Part shown: piece by piece, positions 13,756 to 18,460 of the stretch | Layout of the letters: each line of letters begins with the position of its first letter | How positions within the stretch are numbered: position 1 is the stretch's first letter | NCBI GenBank assembly: GCA_964386865.1 | Contig: CAYLUN010000101.1 | Location: forward strand, 1 to 18,460 | Direction of reading: 5' to 3' | DNA length: 18,460 nt | Source of the DNA: CAYLUN01 sp964386865 | GTDB taxonomy: Bacteria > Verrucomicrobiota > Kiritimatiellia > RFP12 > UBA1067 | Notes under the pieces: generated by a model | Told to the model about the DNA's origin: nothing | The model's database searches: none | What the model saw: only the letters and a program-made list of their open reading frames with translations | Position numbers and translations under genes: made by a program

Positions 13756-16146
13756 CTAGAAGACCCTGCCAAAATCGCGCGCCTGCGGAATCGCCGCCGC
13801 GCCCGGCATGTCCATGCGGGGCCGCCGCTCAAGGCTCGCCCTCCCGCTCCGCAGCGACGCCAGCAGCTCGCGATAGAGCGGCGCATCGGCGCTTTCGAAA
13901 ACGGGCGAGCGAACGCCCTTGCGAACGCCCGACAGCCCCAGCCCGCCCGCCGCTTTCGCGAGGTGGGCGTTGACGAGCAGGCTGTTTTCGGGGCGGCTCA
14001 GGTTGATCCACACGCTCTTGCGCGACAGCCCCCCCACCTCCAGCTCGCCGTGGCACGACACGCAGGACCGCTGGTAGGTCTTATCCAGCGCGGCGAACCA
14101 CGGCTCCGGCTGGGGCGCCGCGGGCGCGTTGCCGGGCACGAAGTGCCACGTGTCGCGTCCGCCCATCGTGTAGGGGCGCGACATCTCGAACGTTCCGTAG
14201 TACGGGGCGTTGGCGTCGATCCAGGCGTAGATGCGGCGGCGGCTCTCGTCGTCCATCTCCACGCCTTGATGCTTCTTTTCGATGACCTCCGTCAGCCGGC
14301 TCACCATCGACCCGGTTTGGAGCGCCGGGAACACGCCGGTCGGCCCCGGGTTGATGAAGTAGTAGGTCACCAGCCGGCGCAGACACAGGTAGTCGTAAGA
14401 CATGTTGAAGAAGCGCGTCTTGTCTCCGCTCAGGTCCATCCGCGCCGCGGGCGTGCGCCCCGAGTGGCACCGCGCGCAGTGGCGGTCAAAGACCGGCTGC
14501 ACCTGCCGCACGTAGTCGACCGCCCCCGCGCCCCCGGGCGGCGGCCTGAGCGGGTCGGGCTGCCGTTCCGCCCGGGCCTCTTTCGCTCCGCCCACGGGCG
14601 GCGCGCTCAGCCGCGGCTCGTGGCAGCCCGCGCACGAAGCCTTCTCGCCCGTCGTGACCTGCGTCACCGAGCCCATGCGCTGAACCTCCTTGCCGTTTTG
14701 ATCCAGCGCGATGAAGTAGAGCTCGCAGTTCGAGGGCGCCCGGAAATAGGCCGAGCCGTTCTCGTCCACCGGCGCCTCTCCGAGGTTCTCCTTCACGTAG
14801 TACGAGCCGTAGCCGATCACCGGATAGTGGTCGTGGAAGCGCGGGCCTTCCGTGTTATACCTCTTGGGCAGGGGGCGCATCACGCGCAGCGACTTCACCT
14901 GCCCGCGCGCCACGCCCTGCTCCGCCAGCCCGTTGTAGACGTCCTGCACGTAGAAGACCCCCTCGCCCGCCTCCTGCGGCGCCTCGGACCGCACGATCGA
15001 GCGTGGCAGCGGACGGGATCGCAGCGGCAGCGCGCTGAAGACGTTCGCGCCCGCCCCTTCGAGCGGGTAGCGCGCGCCGTCATAGCGGCACACGTGGAGC
15101 CGGAAGCCCTCTTGCGGGCGCTCGGCATTTCCGAACGACGCCAGGAAGAGGCCGTCTTCCAGCGGCCACGGGTCGGTCGCGGCCTGCGGAAAGAAAACGT
15201 CGCCCGGCTGCCAGTTCGCGTGCTGCCAGCGCTCGCCGGCGGCGATCTCGTAGGGCGTCTCGAAGGTCACCTTGCGCAGCGCCTCCGGAGCCTCGATGCC
15301 GGCGCTCCGGTTCAGCACCGCGATATCGGCGATCGGCGGATGGTGGTGGCCCGCCATCGTCAGCAGCACGTCGCTCGTCCCCGGCACCGGCTTGCCGCCG
15401 TAGCGCGAGTTCGGCACGGTGATCGTGTTCCCGTAGTAGAGCTGCAGCTGCCGCCCGTCCGGCAGGATCGTCCAGAGCCCCTGCCACATGAAGATGTTTT
15501 TGTCCTGATACTCCCAGCGCGTGCAGAGGATCGACCCGTCGTCCATCACCGCCGGCTTCATGGTGCAGAGCGTCGTGAAGTCGAAGCGCCGGATATCGGA
15601 GCCGTCCGCGTGACACGTGTAGAGGGCCGAGGCCAGGAAGTTCTGGCAGTAGGAGTAGGACTCCACGCGCGACGAGCAGAAGACGATGCGCCCGTCCGGG
15701 TAGTACACGCCGTTGAAGTCGTGGAACGGGCCGTCCGTGATCTGCCGCAGGCCCCGGCCGTCAACGCCGATCTCCCAAAGATGAAACGGCTGGCCGGCCT
15801 CCGCCTTGTGGGTGAAGAGGATGCGCGCGCCGTCCCACGACAAATCCAGGTCCCACACAAAGCCCGTTTCCGTCGAGAAGATCACGCGCGGCGGACGGCC
15901 CGGGCGCTGCGGGTCGAACACCTCGATCGACGCCCCCGCTCCCGTCCGGTGCGAGAACATCGTGGCGTTCGTGCCGCGCAGGCCGTAGCCCCCGGGCCGC
16001 CGCACAAACGCGATTGGCGGCAGCTTGTCCCGCACCTCCGCCGGCAGCCGCTCGGCCACGTGGCTCTCGGCGTGCAGCGAGAGCGCGCCGAGCGCGCACC
16101 CCGCGCACAGCCTCACCCAACGCGCCGCTCGCTCCCTGCCGGCCAT
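13756..16146 (-). CDS. Secreted tri-haem HzsA-related (hydrazine synthase alpha-like) protein
   Basis: This is a 796-residue exported protein with a signal peptide (residues 1-26, cleavage near LHA/ES) and GGGAGG upstream of the ATG. Residues 40-400 contain TolB/PD40-like beta-propeller blades (DLSWDGARILFTH, YYPDGRIVFCSS, PAVMDDGSILCTRW). Residues 440-700 hold the middle domain and three CXXCH haem-c sites: C505-H509 (CAGCH), C557-H561 (CARCH) and C695-H699 (CVSCH). Architecture and sequence style match HzsA-related proteins, widespread in this bacterial group and not tied to anammox. It is probably a periplasmic redox or electron-transfer protein, or a sugar/alcohol oxidase-like enzyme; no partner hydrazine synthase subunits are nearby, so hydrazine synthesis is very unlikely. 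It is first of the leftward operon, with its own promoter at 16287-16316. Confidence 0.85.
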   Translation of the reverse strand: MAGRERAARWVRLCAGCALGALSLHAESHVAERLPAEVRDKLPPIAFVRRPGGYGLRGTNATMFSHRTGAGASIEVFDPQRPGRPPRVIFSTETGFVWDLDLSWDGARILFTHKAEAGQPFHLWEIGVDGRGLRQITDGPFHDFNGVYYPDGRIVFCSSRVESYSYCQNFLASALYTCHADGSDIRRFDFTTLCTMKPAVMDDGSILCTRWEYQDKNIFMWQGLWTILPDGRQLQLYYGNTITVPNSRYGGKPVPGTSDVLLTMAGHHHPPIADIAVLNRSAGIEAPEALRKVTFETPYEIAAGERWQHANWQPGDVFFPQAATDPWPLEDGLFLASFGNAERPQEGFRLHVCRYDGARYPLEGAGANVFSALPLRSRPLPRSIVRSEAPQEAGEGVFYVQDVYNGLAEQGVARGQVKSLRVMRPLPKRYNTEGPRFHDHYPVIGYGSYYVKENLGEAPVDENGSAYFRAPSNCELYFIALDQNGKEVQRMGSVTQVTTGEKASCAGCHEPRLSAPPVGGAKEARAERQPDPLRPPPGGAGAVDYVRQVQPVFDRHCARCHSGRTPAARMDLSGDKTRFFNMSYDYLCLRRLVTYYFINPGPTGVFPALQTGSMVSRLTEVIEKKHQGVEMDDESRRRIYAWIDANAPYYGTFEMSRPYTMGGRDTWHFVPGNAPAAPQPEPWFAALDKTYQRSCVSCHGELEVGGLSRKSVWINLSRPENSLLVNAHLAKAAGGLGLSGVRKGVRSPVFESADAPLYRELLASLRSGRASLERRPRMDMPGAAAIPQARDFGRVF

Positions 16147-16177
16147 AACACCCTCCCCGCTTCACACAAAGCCGCGC

Positions 16178-16228
16178 CTACTCGTAGAGCGCCATGATCG
16201 CCACATAGAACCCCACGCCCGTCGACGG
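16178..16228 (-). pseudogene. Possible vestigial C-terminus of a lost gene
   Basis: On the minus strand, between stop codons at 16229-16231 and 16178-16180, sixteen codons read PSTGVGFYVAIMALYE. This hydrophobic, natural-looking tail lies inside the leader of the HzsA-like gene. It could be the remnant of an older gene or chance. I do not recognise the parent protein. Confidence 0.2.
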
Positions 16229-16286
16229 CTAGCCGCCTGCCACCGTCCCGACTCCGCTGCCCCCGTAAAGCCCGAACACAATGGTG

Positions 16287-16316
16287 CTTATAAATTATTT
16301 ACCCGAGTCGTGTCAA
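16287..16316 (-). promoter_or_regulatory. Promoter for the leftward HzsA-like/yqhD/phosphoesterase/exonuclease operon
   Basis: On the minus strand TTGACA (16311-16316, perfect) and TATAAG (16287-16292) have an 18-bp spacer. An alternative register, TTATAA, gives 17 bp. Transcription would start near 16280, giving a leader of about 130 nt. Confidence 0.6.
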
Positions 16317-16331
16317 GCCCGCCCCCCACTG

Positions 16332-16429
16332 GGTGTGTGTCGGAAAAGTGACAGAGGTTTTAAAACCGAGCATTTTACACGGGCGAGGGCGCCCGTGCTC
16401 CCAGTGATGCCACTTTTCTGACACACACC
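16332..16429. repeat. 98-bp nested inverted-repeat element (MITE/REP-like)
   Basis: The 21-nt ends 16332-16352 and 16409-16429 are reverse complements at 19 of 21 positions (core TGTGTGTC/A, GAAAAGTG). Inside lie a perfect palindrome, GGTTTTAAAACC (16356-16367), and a perfect hairpin, CACGGGCG (16378-16385) with loop AGGG and CGCCCGTG (16390-16397). It has no coding capacity. Its symmetry fits a non-autonomous mobile repeat or two opposed copies of a dispersed repeat. Confidence 0.7.
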
Positions 16430-16456
16430 GCCACCGTTTCTCGCGTGAAGCCCCGC

Positions 16457-16486
16457 TTGACAGCGCACGCCCCCCAATGATATAAA
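16457..16486 (+). promoter_or_regulatory. Promoter of the tRNA-Val gene
   Basis: TTGACA (16457-16462) and TATAAA (16481-16486) are separated by 18 bp, with TGA just before the -10. Predicted initiation is near 16493, about 15 nt before the mature tRNA. Confidence 0.65.
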
Positions 16487-16507
16487 GGGCTCCGTTTTTC
16501 ACGGTGC

Positions 16508-16584
16508 GGGCGCTTAGCTCAGTTGGTTAGAGCGCTACTTTCACACGGTAGAAGTCACAGGTTCGAATCCTGTAGCGCCCACCA
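16508..16584 (+). tRNA. tRNA-Val (anticodon CAC)
   Basis: The full cloverleaf can be folded. The acceptor is GGGCGCT (16508-16514) with AGCGCCC (16574-16580). The D stem is GCTC/GAGC and the anticodon stem is CTACT (16535-16539) with GGTAG (16547-16551). The loop is TTCACAC, with anticodon CAC at 16542-16544 reading GUG. The T arm is ACAGG-TTCGAAT-CCTGT. Discriminator A is followed by an encoded CCA (16582-16584). A good promoter precedes it and an intrinsic terminator follows five bases later. The 3' half is a common integration target for tyrosine recombinases, and the neighbouring right-hand genes have mobile-element character. Confidence 0.97.
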
Positions 16585-16588
16585 TTAA

Positions 16589-16620
16589 CCTCAAAAATAC
16601 TATGTTTTTGAGGCTTTTTT
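16589..16620 (+). terminator. Intrinsic terminator after tRNA-Val
   Basis: CCTCAAAAA (16589-16597) pairs perfectly with TTTTTGAGG (16605-16613) around a 7-nt loop, followed by C and T6 (16615-16620). It starts five bases after the encoded CCA. Confidence 0.9.
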
Positions 16621-16956
16621 GTGCCAAAAAACCCCATTTCTTATGCTCAGTCGATATAGCCGATGATGAAAAGGGCATAATCGGGGCATAAGCGTTTGAG
16701 TGCTTTCTGCCCCGTTCTTCCGTCCTGCATTTCCAAGGCAATGTGTGCCTTTTGAGAGCATTTCTCTTTATCGCTCTTGCAGCATAGCACCGAAAAGATT
16801 CTTCAGTCGGTGTACGATGCAGTTCTTTTCGCCGTCAAGCTGAGGTGCGACACTCGTCGCATATTCCGGGCTTGCCTGGGCAACGAACGCAGTGCAACGG
16901 GCAGTATCTCCCGTTTATGCAGCAGGTGCTGTTCTGCCAACCGGTGTGAGGCGGCA
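16621..16956. other. Gap between tRNA terminator and first RHH gene
   Basis: I see no convincing gene in these 336 bases. A leftward 42-codon stretch just upstream of the tRNA terminator (running about 16650-16775, ending GYID before a stop) and the frame ending in VGATGFEPVTSTV are both too short to defend; the latter comes from the antisense of the tRNA. The direct repeat at 16673-16691 is the only clear motif. This is where an attachment-site arm region would be expected if an integrase inserted here. Confidence 0.4.
16673..16691. repeat. Direct repeat GGGCATAA x2
   Basis: GGGCATAA occurs at 16673-16680 and 16684-16691, 11 bp apart (one helical turn). A near-inverted copy, TTATGCTC, lies at 16641-16648. 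The phasing suggests a protein-binding site, possibly recombinase or excisionase arm sites beside the tRNA. Confidence 0.35.
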
Positions 16957-17190
16957 CTACGAGACCTTCTCGCTTTTTTTGCCGCAGCCTGAAGCGGGAC
17001 AGGTGTTGTTCTGGACCGTTGTTATGGCTACGGCCTTCATCATGTGCGTGATGATGAAGTTCGAGCGGGAGCGGTTCTCGATCTTGGCGGCTTCCTCGAT
17101 CTGCGCGAGGAGGTCTTTCTTGAGCGAGATCGTGACCGTTGTGCTGTCTTCAGCCCGGTCACGCTTTTTCTGCGTCGTCGTGGTTCTCAT
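16957..17190 (-). CDS. Ribbon-helix-helix DNA-binding protein (CopG/Arc type)
   Basis: This is a 77-residue protein. I chose the ATG at 17190 because AAGGA lies seven bases upstream; an ATG seven codons earlier abuts the -10 and lacks a site. Residues 17-56 form the fold: a beta strand (STTVTISL, 17-24), helix 1 (KKDLLAQIEEAAKIEN) and helix 2 after the turn (SRSNFIITHMMKAVA). The last 15 residues include two Cys (NTCPASGCGKK). RHH proteins bind DNA as dimers and often repress their own promoters; they occur in plasmid copy control, partition, antitoxins and phage. Divergent from a second RHH gene at 17318 with an iterated operator between them. A toxin partner is not evident. Confidence 0.85.
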   Translation of the reverse strand: MRTTTTQKKRDRAEDSTTVTISLKKDLLAQIEEAAKIENRSRSNFIITHMMKAVAITTVQNNTCPASGCGKKSEKVS

Positions 17191-17213
17191 AGGAGAGTCC
17201 TTTCTTGGCATAT

Positions 17214-17222
17214 ATTATAACA
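17214..17222 (-). promoter_or_regulatory. Extended -10 promoter of the leftward RHH gene
   Basis: On the minus strand the bases read TGTTATAAT, a TGn-extended consensus -10. No good -35 is seen, as is usual for extended -10 promoters. The start would lie near 17207, about 16 nt before the ATG at 17190. TAACAC/GTGTTA half-sites overlap it. Confidence 0.5.
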
Positions 17223-17230
17223 CTTTGTTC

Positions 17231-17308
17231 TTACGATGTGTTACTAAATCGTTACAGAAATTATCTCGTCTTACTTTTGATATTGAATCTCGTGTCACGA
17301 AGTGTTAC
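17231..17308. promoter_or_regulatory. Iterated TTAC/TCAC operator between two divergent RHH genes
   Basis: TTAC cores occur at 17231, 17241, 17252, 17271 and 17305, with TCAC at 17295. Gaps of 10 and 11 bp at the left and 10 bp at the right put neighbours on the same DNA face. Fuller heptads read GTGTTAC (17238-17244, 17302-17308) and GTGTCAC (17292-17298). An 11-bp direct repeat, TTACTTTTGAT, occurs at 17271-17281 and 17305-17315. The rightmost pair lies between the -35 and -10 of the rightward promoter, suiting repression. This resembles tandem heptads bound by RHH proteins such as plasmid omega. Confidence 0.5.
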
Positions 17309-17311
17309 TTT
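17283..17311 (+). promoter_or_regulatory. Promoter of the rightward mobile-element genes, probably leaderless
   Basis: TTGAAT (17283-17288) and TACTTT (17306-17311) have exactly 17 bp between them, with TG at 17303-17304 as an extended -10. Starting six to seven bases after the -10 puts +1 at about 17318, the A of the next ATG. No ribosome-binding site precedes that ATG, consistent with a leaderless transcript. Confidence 0.5.
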
Positions 17312-17317
17312 TGATTT

Positions 17318-17494
17318 ATGAAAAGCGATAACAAAGGCTTCGTTGAACGGATCAGTATTGTGTTCCCCAAGGCTCTGCTGGCGGAGGTCGACCGCCGCGC
17401 AAAAGCGGAGGGGCGGTCACGTTCCGGGCAAATCCGGTTTTTTTTGCGTAACCTCGTAAGACGGTCTAAGACGACCACAAGAAAGGCGGAGTGA
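17318..17494 (+). CDS. Second small ribbon-helix-helix regulator
   Basis: This is a 58-residue protein running from ATG 17318 to TGA 17492-17494. Residues 8-46 fit the RHH fold: a strand (FVERISIVF, 8-16), helix 1 (PKALLAEVDRRAKAEG, 17-32) and helix 2 after SRS (GQIRFFLRNLVRR, 37-49), ending in a basic tail. There is no Shine-Dalgarno sequence; the promoter position suggests a leaderless mRNA. The stop is one base before the ATG of the excisionase-like gene, so the two are translationally coupled. It is likely a DNA-binding repressor acting on the shared operator, together with or against the leftward RHH protein. It is short and easily missed, but fold and spacing support it. Confidence 0.8.
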   Translation: MKSDNKGFVERISIVFPKALLAEVDRRAKAEGRSRSGQIRFFLRNLVRRSKTTTRKAE

Positions 17495-17495
17495 G

Positions 17496-17750
17496 ATGAA
17501 TGTGGTTCTGCAGATGGAGCCGCTGTGGGGAACGGCAGAAACGGTGACCGCGCTGTACGGGATTCCGCGTCGGCGGCTGCTTGATCTGGCGCGTGCGAAG
17601 CACATCCGCGCCCGCAAACTAAGTCCGGAAAGCCGATCGGCAACTGTTGTTTACCGCACGGCCGATGTGAAGGACTGGCTTGAGAATGAGGCCCCCGCCC
17701 CACTCGCGCAGGCATTTCAGCCGAGGCCTGACGAGGCGGGCGCTATTTGA
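17496..17750 (+). CDS. Excisionase/AlpA-like winged-helix DNA-binding protein
   Basis: This is an 84-residue protein. The ATG at 17496 begins one base after the preceding stop; GGAG and AAGG lie within 5-15 bases upstream. Residues 11-35 (WGTAETVTALYGIPRRRLLDLARAK, split here only for reading) form a helix-turn-helix, then a basic wing (HIRARKL) and a second strand ending in VVYRTADVKDWLEN (51-64), the familiar 'xYxxxDVxxWL' end of MerR/excisionase-type domains. The tail is acidic and Pro-rich. Family members direct integrase-mediated excision or regulate phage genes. Here it probably controls the integrative element or its excision; no integrase is visible to confirm that. It is in the middle of a coupled small-gene run, 14 bp before the next. 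Confidence 0.7.
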   Translation: MNVVLQMEPLWGTAETVTALYGIPRRRLLDLARAKHIRARKLSPESRSATVVYRTADVKDWLENEAPAPLAQAFQPRPDEAGAI

Positions 17751-17764
17751 AAGGCGGGTGCGCG

Positions 17765-18160
17765 ATGGCAAAGAAACGACGAGCCCCGGTACACATGGGG
17801 GAAGCGTGCGCGAGTCAAAAGTCCCTCATCACGGTCTGCGGGCGCTTCGTGACGCTCCGCCTGGCATGGACCACCAACCGCGAGCATGTGACTTGTCCCG
17901 ATTGCCTGCGGGCTTTTCTGGCGCAAGCCGAAAGTCAGATCAGGGATTTGAAGGACGGGTTCAGCGCCTCGGAAAGCCGCCGCCGTGTGGCGGAGAGCGA
18001 TGTAGAGGCGAAGAGCAAGAATGTGAAGCGGCTGGCCGACGAGCTTGCTTCCTCCCTTAACCGTTTGGATCGCGCCGAGCGGTTGAATCTCGTTCTCGCC
18101 AGGTCTTTGCGCAGCTCGAACGAAGAGACCGGGCGTCTTTTGGGTGTTTTGGGGATCTAG
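17765..18160 (+). CDS. Small protein with Cys motif and coiled coil, function unknown
   Basis: This is a 131-residue protein. The ATG at 17765 follows GGCGGG with six bases between; a TTG six codons upstream overlaps the previous stop region and is less likely. C25, C44 and C47 (ICG...; VTCPDCLRAFL, 42-52), with H41 nearby, suggest a single zinc site of a kind I associate with phage and plasmid accessory proteins ('VTCPDCL'). Residues 52-115 are charged and heptad-like (AQAESQIRDLKD, AESDVEAKSKN, KRLADELASSL), a probable coiled coil for oligomerisation. It is basic at the N-terminus. Function not recognised. Confidence 0.65.
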   Translation: MAKKRRAPVHMGEACASQKSLITVCGRFVTLRLAWTTNREHVTCPDCLRAFLAQAESQIRDLKDGFSASESRRRVAESDVEAKSKNVKRLADELASSLNRLDRAERLNLVLARSLRSSNEETGRLLGVLGI

Positions 18161-18166
18161 CGATTT

Positions 18167-18221
18167 CCGCGCATGGTGCGCGGTAACCCCGTGCGCCGGA
18201 TCGTTAAGACGGCGCACGGGG
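18167..18221. repeat. Two tandem hairpins between small genes
   Basis: CCGCGC/GCGCGG (18167-18172, 18178-18183, loop ATGGT) is followed by the perfect 12-bp stem CCCCGTGCGCCG (18187-18198) with CGGCGCACGGGG (18210-18221), 11-nt loop. No T-tract follows, so not a standard intrinsic terminator. Possible roles are mRNA processing, translational control of the next gene, or a recombination or transfer site. Confidence 0.6.
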
Positions 18222-18249
18222 ATTTGCGGGCAACGCATGGGGGTGACTA

Positions 18250-18460
18250 ATGATCGAGGTGACAGGCAGAAGTTCTCATGCAGTGGAGTTTGACACGAAA
18301 GACCAAGCCGAAGCCGTGCGCCGCTTCCGGGCTCTATTTCCCGGCGCGACGGTCGAGACGGTCGGCGCAGAGGCGTTCGTCGCGCTGTGCGAGGTGTGCG
18401 GCAAACCGATCTTCGAGGGCGAGCCGCACGAGGTGGACGAGGACGCCTACCTGTGCGGGG
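18250..18460 (+). CDS. Zinc-finger-like small protein, 3' end outside window
   Basis: The ATG at 18250, preceded by GGGGG six bases upstream, opens a frame of at least 70 codons that runs off the window. C47-x2-C50 (CEVCGKPI) and C69 (YLCG), following EGEPHEVDEDA, look like half of a treble-clef or LIM-like Cys4 zinc finger ('CxxCGxPIxxG...CxxC'), common in phage and plasmid-encoded proteins. Residues 1-45 (FDTKDQAEAVRRFRALFPG) are a mixed helix. It continues the mobile-element gene run. Confidence 0.65.
   Translation, partial: MIEVTGRSSHAVEFDTKDQAEAVRRFRALFPGATVETVGAEAFVALCEVCGKPIFEGEPHEVDEDAYLCG

Larger units (their letters stand above)
16147..16507. other. Non-coding interval between HzsA-like gene and tRNA-Val
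   Basis: These 361 bases contain the leftward promoter with about 130 nt of leader, a short vestigial coding-like stretch (16178-16228), a 98-bp nested inverted-repeat element (16332-16429), and the rightward tRNA promoter (16457-16486). No credible complete gene is present. Confidence 0.6.
16585..18460. mobile_element. Putative integrative element (left part) at tRNA-Val
   Basis: Immediately past the tRNA the gene style changes from large metabolic genes to tightly packed small ones: two ribbon-helix-helix regulators, an excisionase-like protein, and two small cysteine-motif proteins. The control region 17200-17330 is AT-rich, unlike the rest of the window. This fits the early/control end of a prophage, integrative element or integrated plasmid. 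No integrase, second attachment site or structural gene is visible, so type and boundaries are unknown. Confidence 0.4.

Noticed and set aside
13756..16146. Hydrazine synthase (anammox)
   Set aside because: Only an alpha-like protein is present, without beta/gamma subunits or other anammox genes; the family is widespread outside anammox bacteria.
13963..16197. 744-codon plus-strand frame across the HzsA-like gene
   Set aside because: Antisense shadow of a gene with a signal peptide and three CXXCH motifs; its own translation is Arg/Val/His-rich without motifs.
16541..16741. Minus-strand frame ending in VGATGFEPVTSTV
   Set aside because: That ending is a well-known artefact of reading the antisense of a tRNA 3' half; it overlaps tRNA-Val and the terminator.
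16892..17314. 140-codon plus-strand frame across the leftward RHH gene
   Set aside because: Overlaps a well-supported RHH gene antisense and has no recognisable features or ribosome-binding site.
1..18460. CRISPR array or Cas genes
   Set aside because: No regularly spaced repeats of 24-40 bp with unique spacers and no Cas-like proteins are visible.

Overview
The window is GC-rich and chromosomal. It most resembles a heterotroph of the Planctomycetes/Verrucomicrobia/Kiritimatiellota group. That is an inference from gene content: a Tat-exported Gfo/Idh/MocA oxidoreductase beside a TIM-barrel sugar isomerase and a DUF6807-like protein, a very large secreted GH13-like protein, and a secreted tri-haem protein resembling hydrazine synthase alpha. 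No rRNA or universal marker is present to confirm it.

Layout. (1) 1-829: intergenic repeats (TGAATTC heptamers, then a perfect 12-bp hairpin) and a small membrane-anchored protein whose C-terminus looks like a polymorphic-toxin nuclease domain. (2) 830-1701: a long leader with a promoter and hairpins, an RRM/glycine-rich RNA-binding protein, and an intrinsic terminator. (3) 1773-9428: a divergent carbohydrate locus. Leftward is a 1401-residue secreted GH13-like multidomain protein. Rightward is a three-gene cluster: TIM-barrel isomerase/epimerase, Tat-exported oxidoreductase and DUF6807-like protein. The 157-bp gap between the two arms carries two opposed sigma70-type promoters and two inverted repeats. 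(4) 9752-16146: four leftward genes, probably co-transcribed from a near-consensus promoter at 16287-16316: HzsA-like tri-haem protein, YqhD-type alcohol dehydrogenase, exported metallophosphoesterase, and a YprB-like DEDD exonuclease. (5) 16332-16620: a 98-bp nested inverted-repeat element, a tRNA-Val(CAC) with its own promoter, and an intrinsic terminator. (6) 16621-18460: small genes of mobile-element character. They are two divergent ribbon-helix-helix regulators around an iterated operator, an excisionase-like winged-helix protein, a zinc/coiled-coil protein, and a zinc-finger protein cut by the window end. No integrase or second attachment site is visible.

How they work together. The carbohydrate locus probably binds and cleaves an alpha-glucan-like substrate outside the cytoplasm (GH13) and oxidises or isomerises the released sugars. 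The two arms probably share one regulator acting at 6049-6077. The right-hand cluster looks like the early control module of an integrative element lodged at the tRNA gene, with repressor-operator control and possibly a leaderless mRNA. Two regions are the best candidates for something new: the GH13/oxidoreductase/DUF6807 locus, which has an altered GH13 motif, and the dual-RHH control module.
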